Source of the DNA: Cohnella panacarvi Gsoil 349
GTDB lineage: Bacteria; Bacillota; Bacilli; Paenibacillales; Paenibacillaceae
Direction of reading: 5' to 3'
Assembly (NCBI RefSeq): GCF_000515335.1
Contig: NZ_KI911563.1
Coordinates: 1,151,598-1,215,597 of the forward strand
Length of the DNA stretch: 64,000 bases
A model generated the notes under the pieces. The model did not search any database. It was not told the DNA's origin and was given only the letters and a program-made list of their open reading frames with translations. Positions 32,837-41,383 of this stretch are shown one piece after another (the first letter of the stretch is position 1; each line of letters starts with the position of its first letter). Both the position numbers and the translations under genes were made by a program.

Positions 32837-33300
32837 TTTAGCGTTACCGCACAACGTTACTTCGGCTCACCCCTGGCACATCGGCGTTTTAGCGTTACCG
32901 CACAACGTTACTTCGGCTCACCCCTGGCACATCGGCGCTTTAGCGTTACCGCACAACGTTACTTCGGCTCACCCCTGGCACATCGGCGCTTTAGCGTTAT
33001 CGTACAACGTTACTTCGGCTCACCCCTGGCACATCGGCGCTTTAGCGTTACCGCACAACGTTACTTCGGCTCACCCCTGGCACATCGGCGCTTTAGCGTT
33101 ACCGCACAACGTTACTTCGGCTCACCCCTGGCACATCGGCGTTTTAGCGTTATCGTACAACGTTACTTCGGCTCACCCCTGGCACATCGGCGCTTTAGCG
33201 TTACCGCACAACGTTACTTCGGCTCACCCCTGGCACATCGGCGCTTTAGCGTTACCGCGCAACGTTACTTCGGCTCACCCCTGGCACATCGGCGCTTTAG
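32837..33300. repeat. 51-bp tandem array A, nine units
   Basis: Nine near-identical 51-bp units start (at the A of GCTTTAG) at 32840 and every 51 bases to 33248, with the next unit opening at 33299. Each holds GCTTTAG, an imperfect palindrome CGTTACCGCACAACG, then TTACTTCGGCTCACC and CCTGGCACATCGG. Units 4 and 7 share the variant ATCGTAC for ACCGCAC, suggesting that a block of three units was duplicated. It lies between the converging lipoprotein and GH15 genes. The open frames through it exist only because 51 is a multiple of three. Confidence 0.95.
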
Positions 33301-33352
33301 CAGCCTGTCGGAGGCTAATCCGACACTTTATCTTGATCTTGATAATAAGGAA

Positions 33353-33382
33353 AAGCCATCCACGAATTGTCGTGGATGGCTT
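33353..33382 (-). terminator. Terminator of the GH15 gene
   Basis: A 13-bp perfect stem (33353-33365 with 33370-33382) with ATTG loop is followed on the minus strand by TTTTCCTTATT, 16 bases past the GH15 stop. Confidence 0.85.
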
Positions 33383-33397
33383 CTCTTATGCGGTCGA

Positions 33398-35380
33398 TTA
33401 AAGCTCGCCCTTCTCCGCGAGAAGATGAACGGCAAGCACGAACATGGCGTGCGACCAAGTAAGCGGCACGACCCAAGCCGTCTCGCCGGTATCGCGATCG
33501 ACCTGCTCCGGCAACAGCCCGGACGGCGTCACGTGCTTCACCGCATAGTCGAGCAGCTTGCGGGCATCGTCGTAACGGCCTTGCCGCGTCCGATAATGGC
33601 TCAGCCACAGCGTCGTTAAGATCCATGGATTGCCGCCGATATACGTATCGTTCTCGTAACGCTTGATGCCGCCGACCTTCGGCGACGTCAGCAGCTTCTC
33701 GATCGCGTCGGCCGTCTGCGCCATTCTCGGAGAATCGACGGGAACGACGCCGAACGGCACGCTAAGGCCGAGCAAGCTGATGTCTACGATCGGATCGACT
33801 TCGAGCACGTGCTTCCAGTAGCCTTTATCCCGCTGGAACGCCTGCCCCTTCTCTCCGCGCGCGATCGCCGCTTCGTACTCTTCCTTCGAGACGGTCAGCT
33901 TCACGCCGCGATAATACGAAGAACGCCCTTCGTTCCAACAGAACGCCTCGATGGACTCCGCGATCTTGCGCGCGACTTGCTCCCACTCCGTCGCAAGATT
34001 ATCGCGGCCTTTGCGCCGAGCGAACGATGCAGCAGCGTTCAGTCCCCCGAATACCGCCGCCGCGGAGTACGTGTGCGCCGCTTCGCGCTCTTCCCACAAA
34101 TCTCTGCTTGGCAGCGGCAATCCCGTCTCCGGGTCGATGAACGAGACGAGGAACGCCGCCCCCTTCTCTACCGCAGGCCATACGCGATCTAGGAAAGCTT
34201 GCTTCTCGCCGGCATAGACGTAATAGTCCCACATGCCCCATAGCAGGGAAGAGCCTTCGTCGATTTGCAATCCCCAATGAGGAGCCAGCCTGCCGTCGTG
34301 GTAATGGCGCTGTTGCCAAGAACCGTCAGGATCTTGCGCGGACAATGCCCACTCGTAGAATTTCTCCGATAACGAGCCGAGACCGGCTTTGTTGAACGCC
34401 GTCGTGACGAAAGCCGCATCGCGGCCCCAGCTATAAGCATATCCGCCGCAACGGCTGAAGTATTCGTCGAACTCCGGAGCGGCGACGATCGTCCCCGTCT
34501 CCTCGTCCGCCATTAGCTTCATCGCCAGCAAGGAACGCTCGTACAGCTCAGCGATCGATTCGTCTTTCGACGGACAAGGAACGGCAGCGGCAAGATAGTT
34601 CGCCCAGTATGACCCCATGTCTCCGTACCATTCTGATTGCGGACGGGATTTGGCGGTCGCGAGCGCAGCCAGCGCTTCATGCCGGCCATGGCCTGCCGCG
34701 ATATACAGCGTCAGCTCGACCGATTGACCGGGAGCGATGCCCGCGAACGTCCACGACATCGCGCCGTCCGGCTGCATGTCGATCGTATTGCCGTTCAAGT
34801 AGCCGTTCGCAACGCTCGGCCACGCGCCGGACCCGGCTTGATAGCCGTCGCACTCTTGCGAGCTGCCGATCGCGAACGCGTATTCGTGGCGGTGATGCAG
34901 CAACGCGTCAAGTTCCCCCCGGAACTCGGTCGTTGCATAAAATTCGTTCTCCGCGATCCGGAACGATCCGTAATGATAGAACGTCACATTGCGCGTCTCG
35001 TTGCCGTCATTGCTCAGGCGGTACGACCTCGCATAAAGCGGCTGACCCGGTACGGCATAGTCGGTTTGCTCCACCGATACCGGATAGTCCGGCCGGCTGG
35101 CGCGAACGCGGTAAGCGTTCGTATGCGGCACGTATCCCGCCTCATGCGTCCACCCCGCTGCGGCATCGTCAAACCACTGAACGCCCCCCGGCGTCCCGCT
35201 CGCTTGAAGTCCCGTGCGGATTTCGTCCACATGCTGCGGAAAATCGATGTGCGGCCACCATAACCGGTACAGTCTCCCGGTATTGCCGAGCGACGCCAGC
35301 ATGGCGGAATTGCCCGCAATGGCATCTACGAGGTAAGGCTTTTTGCGCAGATGTTGTTGCAGTCTTTCTTGATTACTCAA
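33398..35380 (-). CDS. GH15 glucoamylase-type glycoside hydrolase
   Basis: A 660-residue enzyme without signal peptide, so probably cytoplasmic. The first 270 residues form the beta-sandwich N-domain typical of bacterial GH15 enzymes. The (alpha/alpha)6 catalytic barrel has the acid Glu in QIDEGSS and the base Glu in GLLPEQVD. The aromatic GGYAYSWGRDAAF segment lines the active site. Members hydrolyse alpha-glucans, maltooligosaccharides, dextran or trehalose from the non-reducing end; the exact substrate is not readable. The start is TTG 35380, eight bases after AAAGGAG. The unusual feature is the long structured leader RNA (35411-35521) between it and the upstream permease gene. Confidence 0.9.
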   Translation of the reverse strand: MSNQERLQQHLRKKPYLVDAIAGNSAMLASLGNTGRLYRLWWPHIDFPQHVDEIRTGLQASGTPGGVQWFDDAAAGWTHEAGYVPHTNAYRVRASRPDYPVSVEQTDYAVPGQPLYARSYRLSNDGNETRNVTFYHYGSFRIAENEFYATTEFRGELDALLHHRHEYAFAIGSSQECDGYQAGSGAWPSVANGYLNGNTIDMQPDGAMSWTFAGIAPGQSVELTLYIAAGHGRHEALAALATAKSRPQSEWYGDMGSYWANYLAAAVPCPSKDESIAELYERSLLAMKLMADEETGTIVAAPEFDEYFSRCGGYAYSWGRDAAFVTTAFNKAGLGSLSEKFYEWALSAQDPDGSWQQRHYHDGRLAPHWGLQIDEGSSLLWGMWDYYVYAGEKQAFLDRVWPAVEKGAAFLVSFIDPETGLPLPSRDLWEEREAAHTYSAAAVFGGLNAAASFARRKGRDNLATEWEQVARKIAESIEAFCWNEGRSSYYRGVKLTVSKEEYEAAIARGEKGQAFQRDKGYWKHVLEVDPIVDISLLGLSVPFGVVPVDSPRMAQTADAIEKLLTSPKVGGIKRYENDTYIGGNPWILTTLWLSHYRTRQGRYDDARKLLDYAVKHVTPSGLLPEQVDRDTGETAWVVPLTWSHAMFVLAVHLLAEKGEL

Positions 35381-35410
35381 TGTAGCAGCTCCTTTGAAGC
35401 CCGGAACGCC

Positions 35411-35521
35411 GGACGATTCTCCCGGGCCGGGTAGTCGTTGAGTCTGCCCGAAGCGACGCCGTAGGTATAGAGCACCTAACCATCGGCACTGTCGCCTCCC
35501 CCTCGGGTCCGCGAATCGTCC
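35411..35521 (-). ncRNA. Structured leader RNA before the GH15 gene
   Basis: On the minus strand a perfect 9-bp stem (GGACGATTC with GAATCGTCC, 35513-35521 with 35411-35419) closes a domain of about 110 bases. Inside, one long hairpin pairs CCCG/CGGG, AGGCGAC/GTCGCTT, GCCG/CGGC and TAGGT/ACCTA, with all unpaired bulges (AGGGGG, AGT, ATGGT) on the 5' side and a GCTCTAT loop. A GACTCAACGACTACCCGG stretch follows. It ends about 30 bases before the GH15 start. It matches none of the riboswitches I checked from memory. Short resemblance to the P7 part of group I introns (CAACGACTA) is noted but the rest of such an intron is missing. Confidence 0.45.
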
Positions 35522-35549
35522 TCACCTTATTTTACAACATCTCGCCGAT

Positions 35550-36839
35550 TTACGGAAACAGCCGGAATTGCAGCCAGAGCGCGCCGAGCGTCACGAGAAG
35601 CACGGGAACGGTAAGCAGGAAGCCATATTTGATATATTCGAGGATGCTCAATCGAACGCCGTCGCGGCGCAGCAATTGCAGCCACAGGAGCGTCGCGAGC
35701 GATCCGATCGGCGTCAGCTTCGCTCCGACGGACATGCCGATCAAGCTCGCGAAAGGCATGATCGCGTGGCCTCCCTCCAGTTCGCTGATCGACAGCGAAG
35801 AGACGAGTACGGCAGGCAGATTGTTCATGACCGCCGCTAATAACGAGAATAGAGCGCCGGAGCCGAATATCATGCCGGCAAGTCCTGAACGATCGAGCGG
35901 CGTAAGCAGCGAAGAGAACCAATCCGTGCCGCCATGCAGGTGCACGCTGTAAACGATCAAATACATCGAGAGGGCGAACGCGACGATTAGCCAAGGCGTC
36001 CTGCGCAGCAGCCGCATGGAATCGACGCTCCGCGTCGCGATGCCCGCGAGCCATAGCAAAGCCGCCCCGCCGCAGGCGATTGCCGACACGGGAAGTTCGA
36101 TGCTCTCCGAGTAATAATAAAGGACCATAATCAATAGGAATACGAGCCACGACAGCTTAAACACGCTGCGGTTCTTGATGACCGACGCGGGCTCGGGAAA
36201 TGAGAAGGAGGACTGAACTTGCTTCCGGACCGAGCGGCCGAAGAGCACGACCAGCATACCGATCGTCGCGAACGATGCGGTTATACCGGGGAACGCCATC
36301 TCGCGAGCGAAATCGCCGAACGAAATGCCGAAGTAATCCGCGGTCAGGATGTTCGTCAAATTGCTCACCATCAGCGTCGCGCTTGCGGTATCGGCCATGA
36401 AGCCTACGGCCAGCAAATAAGCGATTCTTGCCCGGAAGCCCATCCCGAGCAAAGCGGTCACTTCCAATACGATCGGCGTCATGATCAATATCGTTCCGTC
36501 GTTATTGAAGAAAGTCGTTATCAGACTCGCGACAAGAGACAATCCGACCATTAACGTTATAGGGCGGCGATGGAACCTTCGGACGACGTGCAAAGCCGCC
36601 CATTTGAAAAACCCGTTGTCGTCCATCACGCCGGTCAGCACCATAATGCCGATTAACGATAACGTCGCATTCCACACGACCTGCCATATATATTCGGCGT
36701 CCGACCAAGCTAACGTGCCTAGGGCAAGCAGAATCACTGCTCCCGGCACGGCATATGCGGCTTCGTTCAAGCCGCGCGGCCGCCAAATAATCAGAACGAG
36801 CGTGATCGAGAAAACAATAATCGATAGGGACAAAGCCAT
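35550..36839 (-). CDS. ArsB/NhaD-type membrane transporter
   Basis: A 429-residue permease of the ion-transporter superfamily with about eleven spans. LNEAAYAVPGAVILLALG at the start, TTFFNNDGTILIMTPIVLEV and MNNLPAVLVSSLSI with SVGAKLTPIGSLATLLWLQLL later are the ArsB/NhaD signatures. Members export arsenite or exchange Na+ for H+; no ars genes are near, so the substrate is open. The preferred start is ATG 36839, eight bases after AGGAG; an upstream ATG seven codons earlier lacks a ribosome site. Its stop lies 170 bases before the GH15 gene with the leader RNA between them. Confidence 0.88.
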   Translation of the reverse strand: MALSLSIIVFSITLVLIIWRPRGLNEAAYAVPGAVILLALGTLAWSDAEYIWQVVWNATLSLIGIMVLTGVMDDNGFFKWAALHVVRRFHRRPITLMVGLSLVASLITTFFNNDGTILIMTPIVLEVTALLGMGFRARIAYLLAVGFMADTASATLMVSNLTNILTADYFGISFGDFAREMAFPGITASFATIGMLVVLFGRSVRKQVQSSFSFPEPASVIKNRSVFKLSWLVFLLIMVLYYYSESIELPVSAIACGGAALLWLAGIATRSVDSMRLLRRTPWLIVAFALSMYLIVYSVHLHGGTDWFSSLLTPLDRSGLAGMIFGSGALFSLLAAVMNNLPAVLVSSLSISELEGGHAIMPFASLIGMSVGAKLTPIGSLATLLWLQLLRRDGVRLSILEYIKYGFLLTVPVLLVTLGALWLQFRLFP

Positions 36840-36927
36840 GTGGACATCTCCTGGTGTCATGCCCGTCCGATCGTTGACATAAGTTGATAGGAAGGGAGGA
36901 CAAGATTAGGTCTGGGGGGTCCGCCGT

Positions 36928-38016
36928 ATGAAACAATGGGCGTTAAGCTTACAAGTCGCATTCACCTTTATCGGGACCGTCGTCGGCGCGGGATTCGCTT
37001 CCGGCCGGGAAGTGATGCAATTTTTTACGAGGTTCGGCATGTGGGGGCCGTACTTGATCATCGTATCTACGTTATTCTTCGTCTGGATCGGGGCCAAGGT
37101 CATGCTGTTGTCGGCGGAGCTGAAAGCCAAGTCGTACGAAGATTTGAACAAGCATCTGTTCGGCGCCCGTCCGGGCAAATGGGTCAGCAACCTCATGCTC
37201 GTCGTGCTTCTCGGCGTGAACGCGGTCATGCTGGCGGGAGCCGGTTCGGTATTCTCCGAGCACTTGAACCTCAGCTACCAGACGGGTTTGATCGTAACGA
37301 TGTTCGCATGCTTCGTCCTGCTTAGAAAAGGGATGAACGCGATCCTTACCATCAATACGTTCGTCGTGCCGGTCATGATGGGCTTTACGTTGTTCCTTAT
37401 GATCGAGACGTTGCGTGAGCCGAGTTCCGGACACTGGCTTTCGGCGCCAAGCGAGCTGTCGCCTTGGGCGGCTTGGCTATCGCCGTTCCTGTACGCGGCT
37501 TTCAACCTGTCGATGTCCCAAGCGGTGCTCGTTCCGCTCGGCTCGGCGATCGGAGACATCCGCATCCTGAGGCGAGGGGCTTGGATCGGCGGCATCGGAA
37601 TTGGCATCCTGCTGCTCGCCGGCCATTTGGCTTTGTCCGCTCGGATGCCGGGCGTCGCCCAGTTCGAAATCCCGATGGGCGGCATCGCTCGGGAGCTAGG
37701 CGCTTGGCTGCACTGGATTTATGTGTTCCTGATCTTCATGGAAATTTTCTCGACGCTTGTCGCCGATATTTACGGGCTTACGCTGCAGTTGCACGAACGC
37801 ACTCGCGTATCCCGAAGCATACTGACGATGACGCTTCTGTTTATTTGTTTTCTCGCGGGACAGTTCGGCTTCGGTTACTTGCTGTCGACTCTCTACCCGA
37901 TGTTCGGACTGCTAAGCCTAGGGTGGCTGTTCCTGATTACGAAAAATCGAGCGAAGCCCCCCGCCGGTCCGCCGAATCCGCCGGTTAAGGAAGAGCTAGC
38001 CGCTTGGCGTCTTTGA
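36928..38016 (+). CDS. ykvI: YkvI-family membrane protein
   Basis: A 362-residue protein with about ten membrane spans. The start VAFTFIGTVVGAGFASGREVMQFF, with its Gly-x-Gly-Phe-Ala-Ser-Gly-Arg-Glu motif, is the hallmark of the YkvI family of APC-superfamily transporters. The middle (NLSMSQAVLVPLGSAIGD) contains a second conserved Pro-Leu-Gly. The C-terminal tail is Pro-rich and basic (KNRAKPPAGPPNPP). Family members are presumed amino-acid or ion transporters; the substrate is unknown. The ATG has GGGGGG upstream. Its last 32 bases overlap the 3' end of yhaN on the opposite strand. Confidence 0.85.
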   Translation: MKQWALSLQVAFTFIGTVVGAGFASGREVMQFFTRFGMWGPYLIIVSTLFFVWIGAKVMLLSAELKAKSYEDLNKHLFGARPGKWVSNLMLVVLLGVNAVMLAGAGSVFSEHLNLSYQTGLIVTMFACFVLLRKGMNAILTINTFVVPVMMGFTLFLMIETLREPSSGHWLSAPSELSPWAAWLSPFLYAAFNLSMSQAVLVPLGSAIGDIRILRRGAWIGGIGIGILLLAGHLALSARMPGVAQFEIPMGGIARELGAWLHWIYVFLIFMEIFSTLVADIYGLTLQLHERTRVSRSILTMTLLFICFLAGQFGFGYLLSTLYPMFGLLSLGWLFLITKNRAKPPAGPPNPPVKEELAAWRL

Positions 38017-41000
38017 TGCCGTGTTCCAGCAGGTCCGCCACATGGCGGTGGCAAGTGAACAGAATCAATTGGCGGCTGCCCGAGATTTCCTCGAGCACGG
38101 GAAGCGTGCTCGCCAGTCTCTTCTCGTCGAAATGGACGAACAGGTCGTCGAGCAAGAGAGGCAACGGGCGCTCCCGCGATGTCGCTTCGCAAAGAGCGAA
38201 GCGCATCGCGAGGTATAGCTGTTCTTGCGTGCCGCGGCTTAAGAAGGCGCTGTCCAGCAACTGCCGGTTCGCCGATTCCGCGAGCAGCCCGGACCGATCC
38301 CCGGGGGCGACGATTCTCTCGTACGCGCCGCCGGTCATCAGGTTGAACAATCGAGAGGCCCGTTTCAGTACCTCCGGCTGCCGCTCTTCCTCGAACGCGG
38401 CTTTGGCCCGCGACATCAGCCGTTCGCTGAGCGCGAGCACGGCATACCGCGCAAGCAGCGATTCAAGCTGGCTTTCGCGCTCGATCAGCGTCTGCCTTCT
38501 GTCTTCCAGCTCCGCGTCCGTACGAAGACGCTCCAGCTCCTGCATCAGACGGCCCCGGCGATCAAACAGCTCCGTTCGTCTGCGCTCCTCGGCGGCAAGC
38601 GCCGCGTTCTGCTCCGAGAGGATGGCGGCCAAGGCGGCTTCGTCGTGTTCCCGAAGCCATGCGTACAGCTTCTCCCGGGCAGCCTCCGATCTCCCGGATT
38701 CGATTCTGAGCTGAATGTCGCGCGCTTCCCTGCGAAGCGTCCTGCACCGTTCGTCGACGCGCAATCTCAGCTCCAGCTCCGCTTCGTCCGTCGAATGCGA
38801 CTCGGCCAGGAACGCCTCGATATCCGCCTCGGCAAGCTCAGCTTGCTCGCGAAGCTTGCCGACTAGGGCGGCGGCCGTCTCTAGCTGCCGTTCCGTTCGA
38901 TGCGCCTCCCGTCTCGCCTCCTGTTGCCTGGCCGCTTCGGTATAGAGATAGCGGACGGCAAGCACGGCGTCCGACGAGATCGCCGGCGGCAGCGACGCTT
39001 GCGATTGCGCGATCAACCGGGCAGCCGATTGTTCGAATCCTTCGATCGCGTGCCGGACCGTCTGCTGCCGCTCCGCGACACGCTGTCTATGACGCAACGC
39101 GGTCAGCGCTTGGTCTGCCTGATTGAATAGGTCGGATAGGGAGTCCGTGTTTAAACCGGCAGTCAACGCGTAGCTTTGAAGCCAATGCTGCCAACGCGCG
39201 TTCAACTCTTCGATCCGCTCGTTCAGCCGAGTCCGTTCCCTCTCGAGCAGTTGTTGCTCCGTACGCAACTCATTGCCGCGCCTTGCCCGTTGCTCTCGGT
39301 TCGCGGCATCGCGATCGCGACGTTCGAGCTCTCCGAGCCGAGCATGGACAGCTTCGCGCAGCTGTCTCCAAGCCTCATCGGCTTGGACGGCTTGCAGGTT
39401 GGCTTCGCGATGGTCTACGCTCTTACCGGCTTCGGGCATAAGGCTCGCAGCCGCCGTCTCCGGATCCGCGATGAGCTGGCGGAGCCGCTCCGAGACTTGG
39501 TTGCGATGAGCTCGGATGTTCGCGAGCGTCGATTCATCCAGCCTTGGGAATCCGACATCCGCCGGACCGGTCGATCGGCCGCTCGTTCGATAGGCGATGT
39601 AAGCAAGTCCGCCCGCCAGCAACAAGAAGACGGCAGAGATCGCCGCCATAATCGGATCAACCGATCCGCCGTCGCCCCGTAGCGCGAACGGCATGATGAT
39701 GGCTGCGACGGCAAGCAAGGCAGCCGAGCCTCCGATCATCGCGACGGGAAAGCGATCCGTTCGGCTGCTTCCCGCTCGTCGCGCTCGCTTGCCTCTGCCG
39801 TACCCGGCGGCATGATCATCGCTCTGCGCAGGCATGACGGCGCGCGGCGGCACGACCCGCTCGAACGCGCGCATCGCATCCTCCAAACCGTGCCACGCTT
39901 GCAGCAGGCTCGTCCGGTCCCGAGGCAGAAACCGAAGAGTTTCGAAACCGTCAGGCGCTTCCTCTTCATGAGGGGCTTCGGCCATTTCGGCGTGCAACGC
40001 TTCCGACATGCGCTCGATCCGCTTCAGCTCGCCCGCAATCGGTTCGAGCGCGCGCTGCGCTTCCTCCCGCTCTCTGGCGAGCCGTCTAAGCTGCTCCTGC
40101 TCGGACAGTGCGCTCCCGAACGCGCGCAGCTCGCCTTCTCCCCATCCGGGAGAGAGGCGCATCAAATACGAGGAAAGCTGCTCCTCCAGCATTCGGCGTT
40201 CGGCTTCGAGCTCCGCGGCTTCTTCTCTCCGCGCGGCAATCCCTTCGCGAAGCGATTCCAGCCGCTCCCATTCAGGCAACGATTCTAGCAGGGCGTTCGA
40301 CCATGTGTATGAATCTCTAGTTCTCGTAAGTTCCGCCATTGCCTGATTCGCTTGCTCAAGTTTCTCCGCAAGCTCGCTTCGCCGCGCTTTCAACTCCGTC
40401 CACCGCGACTGCGCCGACTCCTGCAGCAACGGAGCGGCCGGATTCGGCAACGAACTCCTCGCTTCCTCCTCTTCGAGCCGCAACGACTGCGCCTTGAGCC
40501 ACCATTCGCGCAACTCGTACGCGCTCTGGGATTCGAGGACGCGAGTCCTGAGCAGCGGCAACTGCTGCTCCGTCTCGGCGATGCCAAGCTCGGTTGCGCG
40601 AAGCTCCTCGCTCAGCTCGTTGAACAACTGCACTTGATCCCGGCTTTGCCGGATGGCAGCCTCCGCATCCTTGATCGCCGCCAGAAGCTTATTCATCTCT
40701 TGCGTGACGCCTTTCGGCCGGTACAGCCGATCCATCTCCGCGCCGAGGCGTCGTCTCGCCGCGGTAAGCGCGGCCCCGCCGGCAAGTCCGGCGTGGTACA
40801 AGTAGTTGCCGACTTCTTCGCCCTGCAACGTGCGGAGCTGATGCAGCTCGTCAAGCGAAACCGCGAACAACTGACGGAATAACTTCTCCGTTATGCCACC
40901 GAGCGCAAGGCGCTCCCATTCGGCTTGAGAAAGTTGCCTATCCATTCCGGACGGATCTCTTACGGTAAGACCCGAGCCGCGCTCCGCATACCGTTCGAGC

Positions 41001-41248
41001 AGCCATTCGCGGCCGTCCGGTTCGGCTAAGAGCAGCCTTCCGCCATGTCTACCGCCGCGAACGGGCTCCCCCCGCTCCACAAGCTCCTTGCGCGAAGGAA
41101 ACCCGTATAGCATGGCGCGAATGAACCGCAACAGCGTGCTTTTGCCGGCTTCGTTCGGGCCGTACAGGATCGTAACGGAACGATCCAACGTCAACAGGGT
41201 GCCTTGCAGCGCGCCGTAGCCGTCGACATAAAGCTCGCGAATGAACAT
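37985..41248 (-). CDS. yhaN: YhaN-like SbcC/Rad50-type ATPase
   Basis: A 1087-residue SMC-like ATPase. Walker A GPNEAGKS (30-37) and the N-terminal MFIRELYVDGYGALQG open an AAA_27/YhaN head. Long coiled coils (about 180-470 and 560-930) flank a short hydrophobic central segment (FPVAMIGGSAALLAVAAIIMPFAL, around residues 510-533, and a second AVFLLLAGGLAYIAY), an odd feature for a Rad50-like protein but present in YhaN relatives. The ABC signature region and Walker B (PLLLDDLFVHFDEKR) are near the end. It acts with the YhaO nuclease, encoded just upstream, in DNA end processing or repair. The ATG 41248 follows GAGGAGGTGACGG, a ribosome site made by the end of the 41-bp repeat array. YhaM is not adjacent. 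Confidence 0.88.
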   Translation of the reverse strand: MFIRELYVDGYGALQGTLLTLDRSVTILYGPNEAGKSTLLRFIRAMLYGFPSRKELVERGEPVRGGRHGGRLLLAEPDGREWLLERYAERGSGLTVRDPSGMDRQLSQAEWERLALGGITEKLFRQLFAVSLDELHQLRTLQGEEVGNYLYHAGLAGGAALTAARRRLGAEMDRLYRPKGVTQEMNKLLAAIKDAEAAIRQSRDQVQLFNELSEELRATELGIAETEQQLPLLRTRVLESQSAYELREWWLKAQSLRLEEEEARSSLPNPAAPLLQESAQSRWTELKARRSELAEKLEQANQAMAELTRTRDSYTWSNALLESLPEWERLESLREGIAARREEAAELEAERRMLEEQLSSYLMRLSPGWGEGELRAFGSALSEQEQLRRLAREREEAQRALEPIAGELKRIERMSEALHAEMAEAPHEEEAPDGFETLRFLPRDRTSLLQAWHGLEDAMRAFERVVPPRAVMPAQSDDHAAGYGRGKRARRAGSSRTDRFPVAMIGGSAALLAVAAIIMPFALRGDGGSVDPIMAAISAVFLLLAGGLAYIAYRTSGRSTGPADVGFPRLDESTLANIRAHRNQVSERLRQLIADPETAAASLMPEAGKSVDHREANLQAVQADEAWRQLREAVHARLGELERRDRDAANREQRARRGNELRTEQQLLERERTRLNERIEELNARWQHWLQSYALTAGLNTDSLSDLFNQADQALTALRHRQRVAERQQTVRHAIEGFEQSAARLIAQSQASLPPAISSDAVLAVRYLYTEAARQQEARREAHRTERQLETAAALVGKLREQAELAEADIEAFLAESHSTDEAELELRLRVDERCRTLRREARDIQLRIESGRSEAAREKLYAWLREHDEAALAAILSEQNAALAAEERRRTELFDRRGRLMQELERLRTDAELEDRRQTLIERESQLESLLARYAVLALSERLMSRAKAAFEEERQPEVLKRASRLFNLMTGGAYERIVAPGDRSGLLAESANRQLLDSAFLSRGTQEQLYLAMRFALCEATSRERPLPLLLDDLFVHFDEKRLASTLPVLEEISGSRQLILFTCHRHVADLLEHGIKDAKRLALP

Positions 41249-41258
41249 TCCGTCACCT

Positions 41259-41383
41259 CCTCGATACAACAGAATCTCGTCGGGCTCGACCTATCTCACC
41301 CTCGATACAACAGAATCTCGTCGGGCTCGACCTATCTCACCCTCGATACAACAGAATCTCGTCGGGCTCGACCTATCTCGCTC
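41259..41383. repeat. 41-bp tandem repeat, three copies, between yhaO and yhaN
   Basis: CTCGATACAACAGAATCTCG then TCGGGCTCGACCTATCTCAC repeats with starts near 41260, 41301 and 41342. It fills the whole gap from the yhaN ribosome site to the yhaO stop codon. GTCGAGCCCGAC in each unit can form a small hairpin on the minus-strand mRNA. Confidence 0.92.

Noticed and set aside
32837..33300. Array A (and array B at 47.6-48.0 kb) as CRISPR
   Set aside because: The whole unit is conserved; there are no variable spacers, and no cas genes are in the window.
32795..33619. Long open frames in two phases through array A, with repeated RFSVTAQRYF-type and ALALPHNVTS-type peptides
   Set aside because: The 51-base period is a multiple of three, so any frame without a stop in one unit stays open. 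There is no ribosome site, and the array is better described as DNA or RNA repeat.
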